NCBI RefSeq assembly: GCF_021347895.1
Contig: NC_067113.1
Span: forward strand, 37,216,694-37,280,693
Length of the DNA: 64,000 nt
From: Acanthochromis polyacanthus
Taxonomy: Eukaryota; Chordata; Actinopteri; Pomacentridae
Direction of reading: 5' to 3'
Every line of letters starts with the position of its first letter. The first letter of the stretch is position 1. Of the stretch, positions 1 through 40,434 are shown piece after piece. The translations under genes and the position numbers were made by a program. Below the pieces are notes generated by a model. The model was given only the letters and a program-made list of their open reading frames with translations, was not told where the DNA came from and ran no database searches.

Positions 1-880
1 AAGATAAAACGCACACTAAAATGAAATGTAAACTAGGCTGTTGAAAACAGCAGTTTTCTTTGAGACAAAAACAAACAAATATTGTCCAAAATTAACACCA
101 TAGTATGTCAAAATAATGCCATTTTTCCCCAGCATGCCATAAAGACACCATATGATAATGTTAAGTACACCGTGAAAAACTGTACAGAGCAATTTTCTTT
201 GAAAAAGAAACATGAATTTTGTCCTAAACAAACACCAGTGTAGTTTGTCAAACAAAAATACAAACACTGCAAAACACTAAAATGAAATAATGTAAAGTAG
301 GCTGTTAGAAACACTATACAGCAGGTTTCTTTGAAATAAGTGATCATGAATTTTGTCCAATATTAACACCATAGTATAGCATGCCGAACAAAAATACAAA
401 CACAGCAAGATGAAATAATGTAAAGTAGGCTGTGAAAAACTCTGTAGGGTATTTTTTTGGAAAAAGTGATAATGACTTTTGTCCAGAGTAAATACCATGG
501 TATAGTATTTCAAACAAATAAATGTACACTACGAAAGATAACGTACAATGCAAAAAAACACTGCAATACAAATGCACAGTGCAAGATTAAATAAGGTAAA
601 GTAGGCTGTGAAAAACACTGTAGAGCAGTTTTCTTTGGGAAAAAGTGATGAACTTTGTTCAAAATAAACGCCATAGTATAGTATTTCGAACAAATAAATG
701 TATACTGCCAAAGATTAATGTAGAGTGCAAAAAACATACTGCAAAATTAAATGTAAAGTTGGCTGTTGACACTATAGAGCACTTTTTTTAAACAAAAAAA
801 AAATCATGAATTTTGTCCAACATTAACACTATAGTATGTCGAAATGCCATTTTTCCGACATCCCATATGATGAAATAAGG
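1..880. repeat. Degenerate tandem array A, left block
   Basis: Imperfect units of roughly 120-150 bp repeat across this stretch. Each carries the core GTAAAGTAGGCTGTGAAAAAC, then an AGAGCAGTTTTCTTTG segment, then TGAATTTTGTCCAAAATTAA, then CATAGTATGTCGAACAAA and a CAAACGCACACTGCAA-like tail. Copies start near 290, 420, 597 and 745 and differ by substitutions and indels. Short open frames here are only echoes of the repeat and are not genes. The same unit resumes at about 2320, so the array was split by an insertion. Confidence 0.8.
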
Positions 881-1369
881 TATAGTAGACCGTGAAAAAG
901 TTACGATGTCGGGTTGCCTCAGGAAATAACAGACAGTCTTTGAATGCAACACAGTTTGCTTTGTTACAGCGGTTCCAAGAAACTACAAACCAAGATGGCA
1001 ACTACACAGGAAACTGAACTGAGACAATGGGCTCCAAACACTCACAGCGACTACTAGTGGCTGGAAACTACAACAGCAAAGAAATAACACCAAATAATTC
1101 CTACTCACGGTAGGTGACACTTAACGGCTATAAAACGACCCAATTTACTATAAACCACAAGGTTCGAGTGAAAACTACAAATAAAGAATACTCTGAACGA
1201 TGCTCTGTACAAGAGCAGAGACTACGGCCAAACTAACCAACACAAATTCTCTCAGTGATGCTCAGGACGATTCACAGTGGAGGAAGCCAGAGTGCGAGGC
1301 CAGATGGTGGAGGGGGGGTAACAGACAAGTGAATGGAGGAGACGCCCAAGGGTGTGTGTGCCTTTACAT
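881..1369. other. Unassigned sequence
   Basis: No coding region or clear repeat was recognised. This may be part of whatever inserted between the two blocks of array A. Confidence 0.5.
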
Positions 1370-1500
1370 GTGATTTTATGAGAAATGTGGTTTTACATCA
1401 TGGAGGCTTATTTTAATGTCTTATTTTTCCTTCTCTTTTAATGTAAAGCACTTTGATTTGTATATCTGTGAAAAGTGCTATATAAATAAACTTTACTTAC
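1370..1500 (+). mobile_element. LINE 3' tail
   Basis: The segment ends in an AAAGCACTTTGA / AAAGTGCTATATAAATAAA pattern with a short simple-repeat terminus (ACTTTACTTAC). This kind of 3' end is seen on L2/Rex-like fish LINEs. No coding portion is attached directly. Confidence 0.55.
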
Positions 1501-1719
1501 GACGGCCTGCAGAGATTTCCCTTCTTACCAAAGTGGAGAAGAGAATCAGGTGTAGAGGACTCTACTAGGAGCAGGTGGAACCAAAACTAGAAGAGACGAG
1601 AACAGCGAAGATTAGTACAGAATGTTGGTTTAGACTAACTTGCTTAATGAAAACTCAGGCTCCTACCTGATGTGTCACGATCTGGCGCTTGAGATGAGGA
1701 GTCTGGTTATATAGCAAAT
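1501..1719. other. Unassigned sequence
   Basis: No gene or repeat structure was recognised between two LINE pieces. Confidence 0.4.
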
Positions 1720-2320
1720 GATAAGTGATGCAGAAAAATTAGTTCATGCTTTTGTTACTTCCAGGCTTGACTATTGCAATTCCTTATTATCGGGTTGTCC
1801 AAATAGCTCAAACATCTACAGTTGATCCAAAACGCTGCTGCGAGAGTACTGACAGGAGTTAGCAAAAGAGATCATATTTCCCCTATACTTGCTTCTCTTC
1901 ACTGGCTTCCTGTTAAATCCAGAATAGAATTTAAAATCCTTCTTCTGGCATATAAAGCTCTTAATAACCAATCTCCATCATATCTTAAAGATCTGATAGT
2001 ACCTTATTATCCTAGTAGAACTCTTCGCTCTCAAACTGCAGGCTTACTTGTTGTTCCTAGAATTTCTAAAAGTAGAATGGGAGGCAGAGCCTTCAGTTAT
2101 CAGCTCCTCTCCTGTGGAACCTGCTCCCAGTTTGGGTTCGGGAGGCAGATACCCTCTCTATTTTTAAGACCAGGCTTAAAACGTTCCTTTTTGACAAATC
2201 TTATAGTTGGGGCTGACTGGGTGACCCACAGGGGTTCGGCTTGTGTCTTCATTGCACAGCTGACTCCCTCTTGGACGTCCCTTCGTTCTTCGTTCAGGTT
2301 TCTTTGTAAAGGAAAATGAT
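1720..2320 (+). mobile_element. LINE reverse-transcriptase C-terminal fragment
   Basis: Conceptual translation gives SRLDYCNSLLSG, then after a frame change LIQNAAARVLTG, SLHWLPVKSRIEFKILLL and YKALNNQSPSYL. This is the hallmark region downstream of the reverse-transcriptase palm in common fish non-LTR elements (L2/Rex1-like; exact clade not resolved). The longest open part is 1822-2319. A frameshift near 1820 and truncation at both ends make it a dead copy. It lies inside array A. Confidence 0.8.
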
Positions 2321-3150
2321 CATGAACTTTGTACAAAATAAACGCCATAGTATGTCGAACAAACGCACACTACAAGATACAGACGCACACTGGAGAACAA
2401 ACACACTGCAAGATGAACTAACGTAAAGTAGGCTGTGAAAAACACTATAGAGCAGTTTTCTTTGGGGGGAAAAAAAAAGGATCATGAATTTTGTCCAAAA
2501 TAAATGCCAAAGTACAGTATGAACAAAAACACAAATGCACACTGCAACATAGATGGTGCAAAATACAAACACACACCGCAAAATGAAATAATGTAAAGTC
2601 AGCTGTGAAAGACACTATAGGGCAGTTTTCTTTGGAAAAAAAGATGAATTGTCATAAACGCCATAGAACAGTATGTAGAACAAAGATATAAACGAACACT
2701 GCAAGATACAAACACGCATTGCAAAATGAAATGTAAAGTAGGCTGTGAAAAACACCATAGAGCAGTTTCCTTTGAGACAAGAAACCATAAATTTTGTCCA
2801 AAATTAACACCTTAGTATGTCGAAATAATGCCATTTTTTCCAACAAGCCATAAAGACACACCATATGATAATGTGAAGTACACCGTGAAACACACTAGAG
2901 CAGTCTTCTTTAGGGAGAAAAAAAAAAAAGATCATGAATTTTGTCCAAAATTAACACCATAGTATGTCAAACAAAAAATACAAATGCACACTGCAAGATA
3001 CAAACGCACACTGCAAAATGAAATAATGTAAAGTAGGCTGTGAAAAACACTATAGAGCAGTTTTCTGTGAAACAAAAAATTTTGTCCAAAACAAACACCT
3101 TAGTACAGTATAGAATCAACCAATCATACAAATACTGTAAAACAGTCAAG
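2321..3150. repeat. Degenerate tandem array A, right block
   Basis: The units of array A resume here, with core copies near 2424, 2594, 2735 and 3030. Unit length is again about 120-150 bp. The ends with 1-880 match in unit type, so one array was interrupted by about 1.4 kb of LINE-containing DNA. Confidence 0.8.
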
Positions 3151-3375
3151 ATGTGACAAAATGAAGCAAACTGATGAGGAAACTCACTAAATCCTCAGAA
3201 AACAGAAGTCAACCAATCATACTCAAAAATGTGAAAGTCAAGATGCAACACAAAATGAAGCAACAATCAGCATAAAAAGATGCAAAAATCACCAGCAAAC
3301 TAAATCCTCAATCTGAGACAACAAAATGACAAAAAAAAAAAAAGTCATACTCACAAATAATGTAAAACAGTCAAG
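3151..3375. repeat. Degenerate tandem array B, first block
   Basis: A second repeat type begins here. Its unit of about 110-140 bp contains CAACCAATCATACTCA, AATAATGTAAAACAGTCAAG, ATGTGACACAAAATGAAGCA, ATCAGCATAAAAA and CACCAGGAAACTCACTAAA, plus a CTGAGACAACAAAATGAC link. It abuts array A and is broken at about 3376 by an LTR-element remnant. Confidence 0.75.
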
Positions 3376-3417
3376 CTGTGTCTAACCCAGGTTTAAATTG
3401 GGACTTTCTGGCCCAAA

Positions 3418-4095
3418 ATGGCCATGGATTTAGAACACAAAATCAAGACTTGTGGTCATTGTGCCCGGAGGAAGGCGTTGCCCAATAAATCTGCTCCACT
3501 GGTTAGCATCATCCCTTCGTGTCCTCTCGAACTGCTGTGTATCAATTTCCTGAGCCTCAAGCCTAACTCAAGTAACAGAGACACTTGTTCTAACAGATCA
3601 CTTTACCAAGTTTGCAGTGACCATTCCAATGCCAAACCAAAAAGAAAGAACTGTGGCAAAGTGTTTATGGGACAGTTTTGTCTACTACAGCATCCCTGAG
3701 AGAATCCACACTGACCAGGGGCTGGATTTTGAGTCAAGGCTAATTAAAGAGCTGTGTGAGGTGGCAGGTATTCAAAGAGCCGTACGACACCATAGCAATC
3801 AAGAGGCAATCCAGTGGAACAATTTAATCATACACTCTTTAGCATGTTTGGAACACTGGAGGAAAAACAGAAATCAAAATGGAAAGACTATGTGAAGCCA
3901 TTAGTTCATGCATATAATTGCACCAAGAATGAGGTTACCGGTTATGTCCCGTATGAGCTAATGTTTGGACGATCGCCTCGTCTTCCTGTTGACCTTGCTT
4001 TTGGTCTCCCACGGCAGGAAAACGAGCACAAAATCTATTCACAGTATGTGCAAGATTTGAAGTCACGCCTTGAAAAGAGCTTCAAAAATGCTTAA
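3418..4095 (+). pseudogene. Ty3-like integrase remnant
   Basis: Three overlapping frames together give an integrase-like order. A CGHCARRK end of an HHCC zinc finger (about 3450) comes first, then a core with HTDQGLDFES (about 3710; contains the second catalytic Asp), then a tail with YELMFGRSPRLPVDL (about 3950), typical of the C-terminal side of Ty3/gypsy integrases. Frame changes near 3600 and 3820 break it. It is described only as a relic. Confidence 0.7.
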
Positions 4096-4484
4096 AAGAA
4101 CACTCTCAAATGTGCTGAATGAAATAAAACACTCTTCGACCAGCGAATCATACCATCATCATTGGAAGTGGGAGACAAAGTGCTTGTGAGGAATGTACAC
4201 CTCAGAGGAAAACAAACTCTCGGATAAGTGTGAGCGATGTCTTTGTTGTGATCAGCAGAGCTGAGATCTCCCAGTTTACAAAGGAAAGCCTGAGCGCAAA
4301 GATGGACCTGTACGCACTCTCCAAAGAGACCTCCTCCTTCCATCTGGCTTTCTTCCGGCCAATGAGAATAGTGATGTGCCCTGTGGATAGTCTCCTGTAA
4401 CTCGACCACGCACTCGTCTTAATCCTGATATCCACACCGACTCACCTGCTGCTGAAGAGTCTGAAGACGTGGTCCCCCTAAGTC

Positions 4485-5012
4485 TTGACTTACCTGCCAT
4501 CTGCTTCACTGTGGAGAAAAAAAAAAAAAAAAAAAACGTCCAGTTCCTGCTGTCTGTCAGAAGTGAACCTGACGAACTCCATTCTCCAACTCCCTGTTCC
4601 ATCATTTGTCCCTCTTGACAAACTTGAGCCGGAGACGAGCAACAATGAGTCGGAATCAAGTGTGGAGGAAAATGAAGAGGATCAAAGAAATGAATCAAAA
4701 GCAGACAACTTACCTGTAAATTCACCTGAGCCCGTAAACATACCTACCGTAGTTTCAATGGATGAAGACTTACCTGAAGATCCAGTTCAGTCTGACTTGG
4801 TTAACTCACCAGTCACCACTGCCAAGGATGTAGTTAACAGTGGTTTTACTCTTAGACGCTCAACTCGTCAGAGAGCGCCACCTAAACGACTAGATAACAC
4901 GCTTGGTAACCCGCTTATATCTGTAGTTCAGACATTGCTCCAAAATGTGTCTGATATCCCAAGTGTTTCCACCTCTCCCGAATCTATTGTGCCGTCTATT
5001 CATGTTGTTTAA
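4485..5012 (+). pseudogene. ORF downstream of integrase remnant
   Basis: An open frame of 175 codons follows the integrase pieces. It is acidic (Glu/Ser/Asp rich), with TLRRSTRQRAPPKRL near the end, a basic motif often found at the tail of Ty3-like pol polyproteins. The A-run at 4508-4526 lies inside it and may have changed the frame. It is probably the C-terminal end of pol and not a host gene. Confidence 0.5.
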
Positions 5013-5110
5013 GTTTCGAATGCAAAGGGAAGTGCCTGGTTTAAGGCGGGGAGGATGTAAACCAGGTTTAGAATGGGACCATCTTAAGATGTACGAAGAT
5101 CCTATTAAAA

Positions 5111-5835
5111 TGTATATATAAATAAATATGTACAAGTCATCCTAGTCATGTGACCAGGAAATTCACTAAGTCCTAAATGTGAGACAACAAAATGACTTCA
5201 ACCAAAAAAAAAAAAAAAAAAAAAAATGACAAACGATGTAAAACAGGCAAGATATGACACAAAATGAAGCAATAATGAGCATCGAAAGCTGCAAAGTCAC
5301 CAGGAAACTCACTAAAGCCTCAATCTTGGACAACAAAATGATAAAAATCAAGCAATAATATGGAAATATAAAACAGTCAAGATGTGACACAAAATGAAGC
5401 AACAATCAGCATAAAAACATGCAAAATCACCAGGAAACTCATGAAATCTGAGAGACAACAAAATGACAAAACTCAACCAATCATACTCACAAATAACGCC
5501 ACAGTCAAAGATGTGACACAAAATGAAGCAAAAATCAGCATAAAGATGCGAAATTGCCAGGATACTCACTAAACCCTCAATCTGAGACAACAAAATGACA
5601 AAACTCAGTCACACACAAATAATGCAACACTCAGGATGTGATAAAAAAAATGAAGCAAAATGACCAGGAAACTCAAGAAATCCTCAGACAACAAAATGAC
5701 AAAACAAATGATAAACCAATCATACTCACAAATAATGTAAAACAGTCAAGATGTGACAAAAAAAAAATGAATCAACAATCAGCATAAAAAGACGCAAAAT
5801 CACCGGGAAACTCACTAAATTCTTAATCTGTGGCA
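5111..5835. repeat. Degenerate tandem array B, second block
   Basis: Array B units continue here for about five or six imperfect copies. GTAAAACAGTCAAGATGTGA and CACCAGGAAACTCACTAAA recur, and pure A-runs lie at 5203-5225 and 5759-5767. The break at 3376-5110 fits insertion of the LTR element into a pre-existing array. Confidence 0.75.
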
Positions 5836-6439
5836 AGTTCTGTATGTGTTTCAACACAGCTTTGCTCAAACTTGTAAAAAGCCTGTTTGGCCATGCGGCT
5901 CACAAACGGACAACTCAGTCTTCTTTCTTTGTTTTTGTTTTTTGCTGCTTTTGGTTTAAAGGTGGAATGAAAGTTGACAGGTTGATAACCTTCAGTATGA
6001 ATTGGAAAAAATGACAGTATTTTCAAACATCATGTGTTCTTTAAATCAAAGAAATTTAATTTACACATTTACTAAATAAATTTAAATTGACTTTCAACTT
6101 AATAATCTTGAGTGTGAACCAAATTCATTAAATTAAACCTCAATTTCTTCATACAAAACAAACAAACATTTCAAGTTCTCTTAATTAGTCCTACCAGTTG
6201 CGTCCTCATGGTCCAAACAGCAGCTGTGTCTTACTTCATATGATGACCAGGATCAAAGGAAGACTGACTGATCACCAAACATTTTAAGGCCTGCTGGATG
6301 AGACGGTGCCCAGGTAAATTGTGTCCCTGTGGAAGCACTGGTTGTCGTTTTTTAGTTCCACTCCTGTGCTGATGTTGCCCCTTCAGGCCTGGAGTGTGTT
6401 TTACATCCAGCAGTTGGTGTGTTTGGGGACGCTCTCCCT
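5836..6439. other. Unassigned sequence
   Basis: AT-rich, with no convincing gene or repeat seen. Confidence 0.4.
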
Positions 6440-6561
6440 TTTAACTTCACAATCTGAGACAACAAAATGAGAAAAATCAACCAATCATACTCACAAATAA
6501 TGTAAAACAGTTAAGATGTGACACAAAATGAAGCAAAAAATCAGCATAAAAAGAAGCAAAA
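6440..6561. repeat. Array B, isolated unit
   Basis: One further array B unit (AATCTGAGACAACAAAATGA, CAACCAATCATACTCACAAA, GTAAAACAGTTAAGATGTGA) ends exactly where an LTR-like sequence starts. Confidence 0.65.
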
Positions 6562-7115
6562 TGTGATGGTCCCACTCCAGCTCCTGCCCATACCTCTGTT
6601 TCCCTCTGTCTGCTGTCCTCTCCTCCTGGTTGCTCGCCCTCTGTCTGCCTTCACTCTGTTGGCTGATTGCTGTTATAGGCGTCAGCTGCACCAATCAGCT
6701 CAACTCCACTCACCTGCTCCCCTCCTCTGCCATCTAAGCTCTGCTCTTCCCCTCAGTCTCTGCTGGATCATTGTTTGACAGACCCACATGCTGTCCCAGA
6801 CTCCGTCCCCCACAAACCCAATCCTCTCTGGACTACATCAGTTTTTAGGACCTTTCTGCTTCTCCCCTTTTTGTGGATTTCCCCCTTGTACTCAGTAGTT
6901 TTGGATGGACCTCAGCCTGGTTTCTCCTTCATTATTAGTTCCCCTGAGTGTGAGTACTTCCCCGTAGCTCGTTTGTGTTCAACTGTTTGGTTTTCGCTCT
7001 GCCTCCTCTGTCTAGTTCTTAGTTTTTATTTTGGTGATAAAACCCCATTTGCTTTAACTCCTGTTTGCCTGTCTATTGTGTCTGCACCTGAGTTCAACCA
7101 ACCCCCACCATAACA
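6562..7115 (+). mobile_element. Probable LTR of a retrotransposon
   Basis: The segment begins TGTGATGG and ends CCATAACA, an imperfect short inverted repeat of the TG...CA type, about 554 bp apart. A gag-like ORF starts three bases later, as expected just inside a 5' LTR. No second LTR was found, so the element is truncated. Confidence 0.5.
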
Positions 7116-7117
7116 GA

Positions 7118-7522
7118 ATGATCCAGCCAGACCACAACCCAGCAGACCAACAGACTGTCACCATCCCCTCACTAGACTCCCTAGCCGTCTTTTTCTCTTC
7201 AGAAGAAAACTTGGAATATTGTCACCTTTTGTTTGAATTGTGGTGTGAGTGGAGGGGGGCTCGGACTCAGGAGCACAAATATGAACTGGTATCTCGGGGT
7301 CGCAGGGCGGCCTCCCAGATGCCCTGGTTAATGGGCCCCCTGCCAGTCCATATTTTAGTATGCCTGCACTCTCCTGTGAGCTATGTGACCCTCCCAATCA
7401 CAGTCTCGGATCCTTCTTGTACTCAGCCTACCCGTCTGCCTGCTAGTTCACCCTCAGAATCAGAGCCCCAGCACTCCAATCAACCCCTTTCCCGAAAGCA
7501 GTCCAGAAGGAAGCAAGGTTAA
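7118..7522 (+). pseudogene. Gag-like ORF fragment of LTR element
   Basis: The frame opens with MIQPDHNPADQQ directly after the LTR-like segment and runs about 134 codons to a stop. Placement and composition resemble the start of a Ty3-type gag, but no diagnostic motif is visible. The rest of the element is missing, and an L1 fragment in the opposite orientation follows at about 7600. Confidence 0.4.
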
Positions 7523-7599
7523 AGGAAACCCCAGACCTTGCCGCCCCCGAGCGTCGCGGCGGTCCCACCGCCACGCCCCTGAGCGTCGTAACTGTTGCT

Positions 7600-8760
7600 G
7601 TTGTTGTTTTTGTTGTATACAATAAATTAAGTTCTTTTTGAAGATATAATTTCCATTTATGCAATTCTGGTGAGGGGGAAGCGGAGTATTTTCCATCAAT
7701 TTCTGCTATTACTTTTATAAGATTATTTTCCGTTTCTCTACACTACTGATTGAGCTGTTCCATGAAATTATTTGTCCTCTCAGATATGCTTTTAGAGCCT
7801 CCAAAAGTGTGGATCTTGACGTCTCTGATGTATCATTGATAGATAAATACAGATCAATATGCTTTTTTATTTCCTCAACAATTTTTTTTTTTTTTTTTTT
7901 TTTAAATCGGACAGCAAGCTATTGTTAAACCGCCACACTCCAGATGTATGTTTGTGTCCAAGGGCTAAATGAAGAGCAACAGGACAATGGTCTGAAAGTA
8001 CAATTGAGTCATTCACATCTTTTGACTGATGATAGTAGTTTTGAGTCTAACAAGAAAAAATCAATTCTGGAATAGGAGTGATGGACCAGAGAAAAGTATG
8101 AGTATTTACGTATATCAGGAAATAGAGGTCTCCATGGGTCTATAATTTTATGTTTGCATAAAGTTGTGAATATCTTTTGCTGATTTTGACAAAGCCACTG
8201 GCCTATTTGAAGATCTATCCAGAAGTGGGATGTAATACGAGATTGAAGTCACTCCTGATAATGAGCTGATTAGATTCCATATTAGGTAATTTAATTTTAA
8301 AAAAAAGACTGAACTTTTCATCTACGTTGGGACTTACCACTAAGCTCAAAGTCTTTTTTCGTTCCATGCTGGCTAGGATCACTAGGTTATTATACAAATT
8401 CCCTGCCACTATGATGTATCTTCCTTGAGGGTCCGATATGACTGTGGATGCACTAAAGAGGATCATTTTTTTTATTATTATTGCCGTGCCCCTGCTCTTA
8501 ACATTAAATTTGGAATGAAATACTTGTCCTACCCATTTGCAACAAAGTTTATTTTGGTGCTGAATGTTCAAATGTGTTTCTTGTACAAAACCCAATTTCT
8601 GCCCCTAGTTTTTCCAGATGTGCTAGAATATTGCCTCGCTTTACAGCTCCGTTAAGACCTTTACAGTTCCATGAAATGAATTTGACAGAGTTCTGCGACA
8701 CTGTCCTACAAGAGTTAGCATTCTTGGCCATCAATATAATGTTTTATGTTAGATGATCCC
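7600..8760 (-). mobile_element. L1/Tx1-type LINE, 5' half (endonuclease)
   Basis: Read on the minus strand, the sequence gives KFISWNCKGLNG (about 8680), then after a frame break VQETHLN (about 8580), SASTVISDPQGRYIIV (about 8430) and a region with SRIDFFLLDS (about 8045). This order is that of the apurinic-type endonuclease at the start of ORF2 in L1/Tx1 elements. Several frameshifts and an A/T-run (7881-7903) inactivate it. The reverse transcriptase is missing. Confidence 0.75.
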
Positions 8761-9130
8761 ATGTTAATGAATTTGGCAGACATCCTCCACAGTAAAAAGG
8801 AAAGAAAATGGAAATAAACAGTGATAACCCCTTGAAACTTAACTTTAACCCCACTTTGCCTTTCCCCAAATGAAAGGCATACCCAGAAAAAACAAAGAAT
8901 AAGTGTTTCCCACACAAAACCTTGTCCGACTTAAACTTCAAGAGGTACATGGACATTTGACTTACCACTTAGCTCCATAAACTATTTTATTCCTTGTACC
9001 TAGACCAGCATATTACTACAAATAATACTAAGAATCTTTTCTTCTTTTAATTAACATAAATGTATTTGAGTAATCAAGTATAAGATTTACATTCCTTTCC
9101 CAGTACTTATTTTGAATATGACAAAGACAA
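8761..9130. other. Unassigned, possibly LINE leader
   Basis: This lies upstream of the L1 endonuclease on the minus strand and may be its 5' leader. No independent feature was seen. Confidence 0.3.
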
Positions 9131-10690
<1,560 letters not shown>

Positions 10691-13130
10691 GTAGCCCAGG
10701 GCGAAGGGCCTAAAGAAAATTCTAAATAAATCCAATTTTCCAACTTAGATTATTTCTATTAACAAAATAAAAAATTAAACGAAAATAGTTTATCACGAAG
10801 ATAAGTAATGACATAATACTTCAAATCCTTAATTCCTCCTTATTGTAATAACATAAATAGTAGGAGGAAAGGCATGATTACAAAAACCAGGGTGTCTTTA
10901 TAAAACTGACATGACCTGTTTGCAGAGACATCTGTCTGAAACTCACAGTATGGCAAAATCCAACCAATGTGATGTTCATATATCCAGTCAGGCAAATACA
11001 AGTTTGGTGGATTCTTCTTATTCATCTGCAATGATCGGTATCTGTCCCTCACCAGGTGCACTGGAAATGTTGTTGAAAAACTTTTCAGCATCTCCTGGGT
11101 TCTCAAATGTGCGCCTGGAGCCCTACTGACTAACCCTGTCGTCTAAAATGTCACTAAAACATCATAGTTCAGTATATCATTCAAAGTATCTTAGTTCAGT
11201 TTGGATCTTCTGAGGTTGAGGATGAGTGAATAACATGAATAAAAAAATCAGGATAAAGGAATTCTAATTTTTATTGCAGAATGAGCACATTTTAATGGAA
11301 AAAGGCACAAATAGACTATTCACAGACAGAGATTCTTCCTGATTGGCCTCTAAGCAGCAGTTTCGTTCAACTACAAACTTTATCAGCAACAAGAAGCGAC
11401 AAGCTAGAGTTTCATCTGCAATTTAATCTGCAGTTTAATCTCAAGATTAATCTGCAGTTTGATCCAGGTTTAATCTGAGTTCTGCTCTAGCTCAGATGAT
11501 TTCAGAGGAAACAATCAAATCCTCAGTGATCTAAAGGAACTAAAGACTTCAGAACTAACAGTTGAGTTTTATTAGTTTTATTAGATTTCATTCTAATCAG
11601 AGTTTAAATAACGGAAGAGTTCATGACCTGCATGAACGGAAACACCTGAAGGATCTGAAGGATCACGTCCTTCAATTGTTTTTATTCCAAACAGATTTCT
11701 TTCATTTTATTTAAATCAGAGCAGCTGGAGGAGCTTCAGGTGAATAAAAACAGGTTGTATGATGAATTAGAGTTTGAACATAGTTTGGTCTCATTGGTTA
11801 GTAAAAGTGGAATCACCTGTTTGTTACTGAAGAGAAACGAGCAGCAGGTTTTTGAATTTAAACTTTTTAGAACCAGGACATCTTAAATCTGCTCCAAAGA
11901 GACAATGGTTTTTATTCTGATGTCAAAAAACTGGACGGAAGACAAGAAGTTAGTTTCGAGAAGTTTTAAGGAATGCTGTAATGGAATCTGAAATTCAGGA
12001 GATAAAAAAAGGTAAATTTTGCTTTAGGGTTTTTGCGTCGATGCAACATCACGGAACAAGTCAAGTCCTTTGTTAAATGTCTTTTTATCGATCTGAAGCA
12101 GAAGATCCATCAGAAAGAAAAAAATAACAGTGAAACAGCAGCTTCCTCTTTATCTGACGGTTTGAATGTTTTGCTGATTTTACAAAAATTTTCCAGCGTC
12201 ATGTTGGCAGCGTTGGTCTGCCATATTTTTGTTTTATCAGCAGCGTTGGTCTGCTGTACTTTTCGGCCATTTTATTTTATATTTTTTTTAAACTGTGGAA
12301 GTTTAATTTGACTGGATCGAAATAAAAACATTAAAACCTGCAGCTGCTTCATCACCTGACCATTGCTGACCAATCAGACGAGGCCACACCTATCGCTATG
12401 GAAACATTCATCCGGTTTACATTCAGATTTTCACAGATTAAAACTGATTTTTTTTTAAACATTTACACTTTGATCATCATCTGATCAGCTGATCTCTAGT
12501 CAATAAATCTGATCTAAATCATATTCAGCTCATAAATTAGAACCAGTTCTACCATCGATTAGTTGAGTAACATCAGAATTATTTTAGACTTCCTGTCAGA
12601 CACAGAATAAAGAATCTAAACATCCCATTTCTAGTTTAATCCTGTCACAGGTTTTCTTTCATTTAGACAATTTTATGTCTTTCGGTGGAATTTTGTGTAA
12701 TTTTTGGATGAATTGCTATTTTAGACTCATTTTGAGTCACAAATGATTATTTTGGAGTTTTATGGTCACTTTTGGATAAAATTCTTGGTTTATGTCACAG
12801 TTTTGGGTGTTTTTGAGCCTTTTCTTCTCAGTTTGGGCTCATTTTACTGTTAGTTTACTGCTGTTGTTGTTACTGTTGTTGCTGCTCTGGACAGTTTTTG
12901 ACTAATTTTTGAATCATTTTGGACTAACTTTGTATGATTTTTGACATTTTTTTACAGTAAATTTGGATAAACTTGTCATTTTGGATCGTAAAATGTTCAC
13001 GTGTTGGAACCAGATCCAGATGGTGAACAGTCGGTTAGTGATGAAACTTTTCTGAAGATCATCGAATGCAGGAAGTTCAGTTTCTACAGTTTTTTCTTTG
13101 TTCTGTGACTGACGGCGCCGATGGAACCCG
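10691..13130. other. Intergenic sequence downstream of eps8
   Basis: AT-rich, with no supported gene, RNA or transposon. A mild TTTTGGA/TTTTTGA drift repeat occurs at 12650-12960. It may include unannotated eps8 3' UTR. Confidence 0.5.
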
Positions 13131-13154
13131 AAAAACTCGGACCTCCATCCCAAC

Positions 13155-13160
13155 TTTAAT
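13155..13160 (-). terminator. eps8: Possible eps8 poly(A) signal
   Basis: ATTAAA on the minus strand, about 220 nt after the eps8 stop and about 115 nt after the alternative stop at 13275. This common variant signal is a candidate only; no downstream element was proven. Confidence 0.3.
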
Positions 13161-13274
13161 ACTGAGAGGTTTAACTTTGGAAATCCAGCCTCTTAGCAGC
13201 TTCCCTCCTCTTCACGGTAAAAAATAAAAAGTTCCCAAAGAGTGAACTACTTCAGGCAAACGTGGCAGAAGGTT

Positions 13275-13346
13275 CTACGGAGACGAGCTGAGCTGCTCCT
13301 GGCGCCGCCTCATGATCTGCAGGAACTCTTGGTGGTCAGCGGCCGC
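13275..13346 (-). CDS. eps8: Candidate alternative last exon of eps8 (duplicate)
   Basis: Just downstream of the regular stop, a long pyrimidine tract ending TCTGTTTGTCCAG (minus strand) precedes a 72-nt open segment. In the phase left by the penultimate exon it reads AAADHQEFLQIMRRRQEQLS and three more residues, then TAG. The core LQIMRRRQEQL repeats LQEIMRRRQEKL of the regular last exon. It looks like a tandem copy of the terminal exon usable by splicing from 19329. The phase, acceptor, homology and stop are seen; use in transcripts is inferred. Alternatively it is a duplicated relic inside the 3' UTR. Confidence 0.45.
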   Translation of the reverse strand, partial: AAADHQEFLQIMRRRQEQLSSSP

Positions 13347-13377
13347 CTGGACAAACAGAGGAAGAGGAAGGAGGAGC

Positions 13378-40412
<27,035 letters not shown>

Positions 40413-40434
40413 GCTGCTTCACAGTGGACAGTCG

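Larger units (their letters stand above)
3376..5110 (+). mobile_element. Decayed Ty3-like LTR retrotransposon
   Basis: The left edge (about 3376, TGTCTAACCCAGGTTTAAAT) resembles a segment at about 5056 that follows a purine-rich tract (AAGGCGGGGAGGATGT). This suggests LTR starts at each side of a heavily deleted element. The interior encodes pieces of an integrase and a trailing ORF. It sits inside array B, which continues at 5111. Gag, protease and reverse transcriptase are absent, so the copy cannot be autonomous. LTR boundaries are inferred by eye. Confidence 0.6.
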
